Source of the DNA: Hypericum androsaemum
Lineage: Eukaryota; Streptophyta; Magnoliopsida; Malpighiales; Hypericaceae
Assembly: GCA_963995505.1 (NCBI GenBank)
Contig: OZ023194.1
Span: 13,202,428 to 13,266,427, forward strand
Length of the DNA stretch: 64,000 nucleotides
Direction: 5' to 3'
This document shows, piece by piece, positions 59,222 to 64,000 of the stretch (positions are counted from its first letter, which is position 1; each line of letters opens with the position of its first letter). The notes below the pieces were generated by a model. The model saw only the letters and a list, made by a program, of their open reading frames with translations, had not been told where the DNA came from and searched no databases. A program made the position numbers and the translations under genes.

Positions 59222-59490
59222 GGGCAAATTACTCATAGGTCTCTGGTTTATAGTTTTATTACTCGCAGATCCCTAGCTTTCGAAAATAGTGTATGAGGTC
59301 CCTGCTTTTTAAGAAAATATTAGTCTGAGGTCTCTAGTCACCGGATCGATCTTCTTAAAAATCTCCGGAGAAAATCTCCGATCCGTTGACTAGGGACCTC
59401 AGACCAATATTTTCTAAAAAAGCAGGGACTTCATACACTATTTTCGAAATCCAAGGACCTGCAAATAATAAAACTATAAATCAGGGACCC
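59222..59490. mobile_element. Foldback MITE, Mutator type
   Basis: Almost the whole 269 bp is an inverted repeat (for example agtgtatgaggtccctgct pairs with agcagggacttcatacact) with a centre near 59365. The 9-bp TSD atatattaa is perfect (59213-59221 and 59491-59499). The left end gggcaaattactc resembles the MULE-a TIR. The right arm lacks about 15 terminal bases. Confidence 0.88.
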
Positions 59491-60186
59491 ATATATTAAT
59501 GTATGATTTTAATGCTTCGTCGAAAAAAAAGGTTTCTTAGGAAAAGAAAATACATTCGATAACTAGTCATCTTTTTTTTTATGTGATGTTACTTTCAATC
59601 CCAATTTCACTTGCTTTTTTCAGTAAAAGAAAATACTTCCTGGAAATTTCGGATGTTATTTTAGAAGCCATAAGACATTTTTTTAAACAAGCGAAAGTTA
59701 TTTTTTAATTGAATCGTCCAATAAAAAAGACAGAACGAAAAACAACAGAAACTGAAAATTAACAGCTATCCTCACTTATATGAATTGATCAAACATTTCG
59801 GAATCCAATTAAACATACAATTTGGCAAACTTTTTTGCCTTTTTTCTGACGATAGTTCAAGAGAGTTTTTGTATTCTCTTTGTTCTTTGCTATGTTAATA
59901 ATCCAAAAAGAATTTATATTTTTCGCCATTTTATCTTTCTTATATTTTACGAACGATATTCCACAATCAGCCTTAATTGGCCATCTCACTTAGTAATAAT
60001 GAATGCTGCTCCTCTACCTCTATGGATTAAAAGGTAATGATTTTGCTTTGTAACTCCCACAATTAGCACACACTAATTATTAATTAGAGGGCGGCCAGTT
60101 AAAACCGCACGATCTCCCACAAGTAAATTCCCCCACTCTTCTTATTAATTACACTCATTAATCATGATTAGCTTTCTACTAATACA

Positions 60187-60194
60187 TATAAAAT
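60187..60194 (+). promoter_or_regulatory. TATA box of the RKD gene
   Basis: TATAAAAT lies 81 bp before the start codon and is followed by a CT-rich leader. It predicts transcription start near 60220. Confidence 0.6.
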
Positions 60195-60267
60195 CTGACT
60201 CATCTTCTTCCCCTCTCCCCCCTCCCATTTCCCATCTCTCTCTTTCATCACTCAAAGAATCCATATT

Positions 60268-61991
60268 ATGTTATCCATGGAAGGTTCCAAGTGTCCAGTA
60301 CTGGCAAAAGAGGAGGACCCTAGTTGGCCCAACTTAGGGTTTCCATCCAATCTATCTTCATTGGATCATTTCAGGTAATCATCGATACTACTACACCGAC
60401 ATATCCATGTTCGAATCTAATATGATAAAGTTCTTCTAATAAATATTTAGAAAAATAAGTTTTGACATTTTCCTAATTTTGTTTTTGTTCATGCAATTTG
60501 TTATAGTGAAAGTATTGCTGATTATGGGTGGGAGTGGCAATTTGCATTTCCCATGCAAGAAGAAGGCATTCTCGATGCCACCGTCCCTTTTGAAGAAGAA
60601 AACACCATTTCTTATTCCATGCATCAACCTTTGGACATTGTGGACTACAACCCTACTGGTACTCATTATATTTAAATAAAATCGTGTATTTTTCTGCTGC
60701 AATATTTATGTACAACGACTAATTTGTCTTCCTATCACAATAATGACATTTATCTTGACCATGGAGGAGGATGTGTTGGTCTGTGGAGCGAGCCGACGCC
60801 ATTGATGGACTCAACCATTAGTCCAGTCCCTCTGTGCCAAGATCTTGGTGAGGAAATTGAAATTAGGAGCAAGGGAAGCAAGAGGCCAAGAGAGGAAGAG
60901 AAGGTTATTAACAGCAACATGAGCTCTGCCTCTAAGATGTTGACCAGGGATTCCATTGCCAAGCACTTCTACATGTCAATCACTGAAGCAGCCAAGCAGC
61001 TTAATGTTGGCCTCACCCTTTTAAAGAAGAGATGCAGGGAGTTGGGAATCCATAGGTGGCCCCACAGGAAGCTCATGAGCCTCCAAACCCTAATAAAAAG
61101 CGTCCAGGTACTATACATATGTATATAAATATTGGTCCATTAAATAATCTATATATATATATATATATATATATGTTGCTTTTGGTAGTAAATATTTATT
61201 ATCCCTCTCTCTCTAAATATAGCTTTTAGATTTTGTGTGTGAAAGGAATATAGGTTTTTGATTTAGAGGATTGAAACATGAATACAGGAATACTAAGCCA
61301 AATTTTATAGAGTTTTTTAAAAGCTGATGTTACTAGGAATTATCATTCAATTTATTACAATCCATAAATATATTTATAAAAAAAATTTACTTGTTCAAAA
61401 AAAATATTGAATTTAACTTGCCTTGTTGTAAAATCGTTGGTCATTTTGGATCCAGGATTTTTATATCAAAAAGAATATTGGATATCTATTGATTTATCAT
61501 GTAAAAACACACATGATAGGAGGGCTTGTTTGATTTATGTCAAAGGACTTGTAGTCCAATAGCACAAGGTATTGTAAATATATAGGAGGTTCGAGTTCAA
61601 ACCCTAGTATATATATAAATACATAGTATGTATATTCATTTTATTTAATAAATTACTTGGTCATGTATATAAATATATTTGTAAATAGGAGCTGGCGAAG
61701 GAGGGAGGAGAAGGAAGCGAGGGAAAGCTAAGGGAAGCCATAGAAGTGTTGGAGAGAGAGAGGAAGCAACTTGAAGAACGCCCAGACACCCAACTTGGTA
61801 CCAAAACCAAGAGGCTAAGGCAAGCCTGCTTCAAGGCTAACTACAAGAAGAGGAAGCTCATCAACACTACCACCACTACTTCTAATGTTACTGCTGCTGC
61901 TACTACTTCATCGGAGCCCACCTCGTCAATATTCCCTGAAGGCGGCGGCGACGACGACGAGGAGATCAGATCGCTTCTATCTAGCTTCTGA
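60268..61991 (+). CDS. RKD: RWP-RK transcription factor, RKD type
   Basis: Four exons: 60268-60374, 60507-60658, about 60767-61107 and 61689-61991, giving 300 residues. Exon 1 starts MLSMEGSKCPVLAKEEDPSW and exon 2 has DYGWEWQFAFPMQEEG. Exon 3 carries a basic stretch (GSKRPREEEK) and the RWP-RK domain: DSIAKHFYMSITEAAKQLNV, LTLLKKRCRELGIHRWPHRK and LMSLQTLIKSVQ, with the RWPxRK signature. Exon 4 adds a coiled-coil helix (EAIEVLERERKQLEE), the conserved TKRLRQACFKANYKKRK and an acidic tail. RKD proteins are short RWP-RK factors acting in egg cells and early embryos. The acceptor of intron 2 is weak (atggag/gagg); the next AG, 3 bases on, is also in frame. Intron 3 holds an AT microsatellite (61150-61174) and a SINE. 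Confidence 0.92.
61531..61640 (+). mobile_element. tRNA-derived SINE-like repeat (copy 3) in RKD intron 3
   Basis: Contains aaaggacttgtagtccaata and, about 40 bp on, gagttcaaaccctag, matching the box A and box B spacing of the copies at 24211 and 11206. Confidence 0.55.
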
Positions 61992-62640
61992 TCGAGACGG
62001 AATACAACAATAATAATAATAATAATGATAATAATAATAATAGTTAATTACTATTATATGTGTATTTAGCTTCCATGGAGCTATGTATTATTGGAGCGAA
62101 AAATTATCCACGTGTTCTAACGTATGCATGTTCTTAGTTTTGTGTTTTATGGATTAGGAACCTGCACGCACTAGTGGTGGGGATAGGTTTAAAGCAGCTC
62201 GCTTTTTGCGTATGTATCTTCATCTTTTGCTTGTCTTGTTTGGCTGTTTCTATATCGACACCGTAGTTTTGTAGCCCATAAGACCTGGCTACTTGTATAA
62301 TAGGCCTCCTCTGATGGCGAACTACAAGTTTAAATTCTGAAAATTAACGTCTAATTATAATAGGCTCCTCTTATGGTTGATTGACACAAGCAACAAACAC
62401 TTAACTCATGCATTATTTTAGCTTAATCAAGAGGTTCGAGTTTGAGTATCAGTGTTAAATACTTAAAGAATATTATTGTTAACTTTCAAATGTCTCGATT
62501 AGTGCGCAGTTGGATGTGCGGAGAAGAGGTTGTTGGGCCTAATTTATAAATGAAAAAATTTATCAACTCAACACCTTAAGATTTTGGGTTGAATATGAAG
62601 ATTTGGTATCAGATCTCGTGGATTGTTGTGCTCGCACAAC
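61992..62640 (+). other. RKD 3' region and spacer
   Basis: An imperfect (AAT)n microsatellite (62008-62043) lies just after the stop codon, probably in the 3' UTR. Nothing else is supported. Confidence 0.6.
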
Positions 62641-62982
62641 TAGGGATGGCAATTAGACCCTTATCCTGAGGGTCTACCCTGATCCAGACCCGAAGTGTCC
62701 AAGATCCGTTGACTTTGACCGGGTCTAGATCCTGATCCTGCCCGGATCCTGATATTTTAAAAGGATAAGGGCATGGATATGGATCTATAGAATCCTGCCC
62801 TGATCCTACCCGAATTTTATAAATTAATATTAAAATAATATATATGTGTATTAATTATTAGACATAATACCAAATTCTTAATTTTTTGGTAGGCAAATAT
62901 TCTATATTAAAATGATAGTTCAAAACAGAGCAAGCGCAAAAAGAAAGACAAGATAAAAGGACCTGATATTTACATCAGTTAC
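62641..62982. mobile_element. hAT-type MITE, left part only, cut by an LTR element
   Basis: Starts tagggatggcaattagac and follows 52407-52740 closely, including the left side of the retroposed insert (ggtaggcaaatattct). It breaks off exactly where the LTR begins at 62983. Confidence 0.8.
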
Positions 62983-64000
62983 TGATGAGTGTGTAAACGC
63001 TCATGTTTTGTCATATGTTTCGTGCGTGTTTGATCATGTTTTAGGTTATATTCATCATGTCATGTCTTATGATCGTTTTAGTACATTTATGTTCGGGAAT
63101 GGATTTCTACTCATTGTCATATTTTGTAGGAAAATTGGAGCTCAATGAAGGTCGTTCGCGGGGTAATTTTGAGAGACCGCATTGCAAGAGTCATAACTTT
63201 CTGCTCGAGTGTCCGATTGTACCAAATGAGATACCGTTGGAAATCTTGAAGAAAGATCTACATTTGGTCTTTTATAGTCGAAGCCAAATTCGAAGTGGAA
63301 GAGGGTCAAAATTACAAAATACGAAGATGCGACGAAGCTGATCAACGAAGTTTGCGGGCGCCAAATACGTTGGCGGGCGCCAACGCTCTTACAGAAGCCT
63401 CAGTTGGCGGGCGCCAACATCATTGGCGGGCGCCAGGCCCCCGACGGATTTTTCCGAATTTCTTCTTTCACGGAGACTCGATTTATTTTAGTTATATTCG
63501 ACTTTTAGCCTCCTGTTTCGGCTCTAGGACTTAAGTTATATTATTTATATTATTACTTGGCCAGCAAGACTTCCAATTTAGCTTAAGCTCCTTTAGGTTT
63601 TCCTAATTTTTAGTTAGACTTTTGGCTATATATAGCCCTTAGTTTCTTAGGTTTGGGGACATTTTTTGGGAGACGTTTACTACTGCAATATTGGCATAGC
63701 CTTGGAGCTTAATAAAAGTCACGATTCCAATTAACTACGGGAGAAGGATTGGCAAGGCTTGATCGTCACGACTAAGCTTTCTCTAACTCTACCTTTATGT
63801 TAATTGCTATCATGTTCTTCGTTAATCTTTTGTGCTTTGTTAACATGCTTAGCGAGTAGTTCTCTTGTGAGTGCGATGCCCTAATTATGTGATTACTTGT
63901 CTATGTTAGCTATGGTTTGATTATCTTTCGTAGTAGTTGTCAATTGATGATCTTAATGCTTAATCTAACTTGATCACTTAGATTATGATGTTTAGTTGAT
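62983..64000 (+). mobile_element. Start of an LTR retrotransposon (LTR, incomplete at window end)
   Basis: An abrupt boundary inside a MITE is followed by TGATGAGTGTGTAAACGCTC. Promoter-like features occur in order: a palindrome cluster with ggcgggcgcc units (about 63356-63440), a TATA box (gctatatatagc, about 63625) and a polyadenylation-like aataaa at about 63711. This layout is a plus-strand LTR. The inner end and coding part are outside the window, so the class (a gypsy element is my guess) is not shown. Confidence 0.7.

Larger units (their letters stand above)
57131..60180. other. AT-rich intergenic DNA
   Basis: No gene is supported. It holds a dispersed repeat (58985-59155) and a Mutator-type MITE (59222-59490). 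Small ORFs near 57186, 59789 and 59822 have no supporting features. Confidence 0.5.

Overview
This window is nuclear DNA of a flowering plant. It is AT-rich, with split genes that have GT-AG introns, families found only in land plants (MIF mini zinc finger, RKD-type RWP-RK factor, CLE peptide, GT47 exostosin, RINGv/DUF3675 protein) and a heavy load of plant transposons. The species cannot be fixed from the sequence alone.

Layout. From 1 to about 22.6 kb lies a block of nested transposons. A Mutator-like element (MULE-a, 1355-10989) is split by a Ty3/gypsy Tekay-like retrotransposon (1833-10373), which itself carries a small hAT element (5308-5791). A second Mutator-like element (MULE-b, 11637-22637) is split by a Ty1/copia element (copia-A, 12002-20089) that has a 1.7-kb hAT relic in one LTR, and by a second, internally deleted copia element (copia-C, 20495-22338). 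Most of these insertions are bounded by target-site duplications (TSDs) of the length expected for their superfamily: 5 bp for LTR elements, 8 bp for hAT and 9 bp for MULE.

From 22.6 to 47 kb is a gene island: a MIF-type mini zinc-finger gene (24800-25126, +), a GT47 exostosin-family glycosyltransferase (36759-38969, +, two exons), a small CLE45-like peptide gene (39918-40202, -) and a seven-coding-exon RINGv/DUF3675 membrane E3 ligase gene (43187-46058, -). Between MIF and GT47 lie hAT-like elements (30.5-31.8 kb) and a third Mutator-like element (MULE-c, 32015-34902) with relics of a GRF zinc-finger ORF and a PB1-like transposase N-terminus.

From 47 to 64 kb are a second copy of the copia-A family in opposite orientation (copia-B, 47098-51571), a 0.9-kb hAT-type MITE with a retroposed insert (52407-53306), a possible truncated gene start (55455-55552), an unusual minisatellite region (56.1-57.1 kb), a Mutator-type foldback MITE (59222-59490) and a four-exon RKD-type RWP-RK transcription factor gene (60268-61991, +). 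The start of another LTR (62983 onward) runs off the end. The host genes do not form a pathway; each is an independent plant gene. All retroelement polyproteins are broken by stops, frameshifts or deletions.
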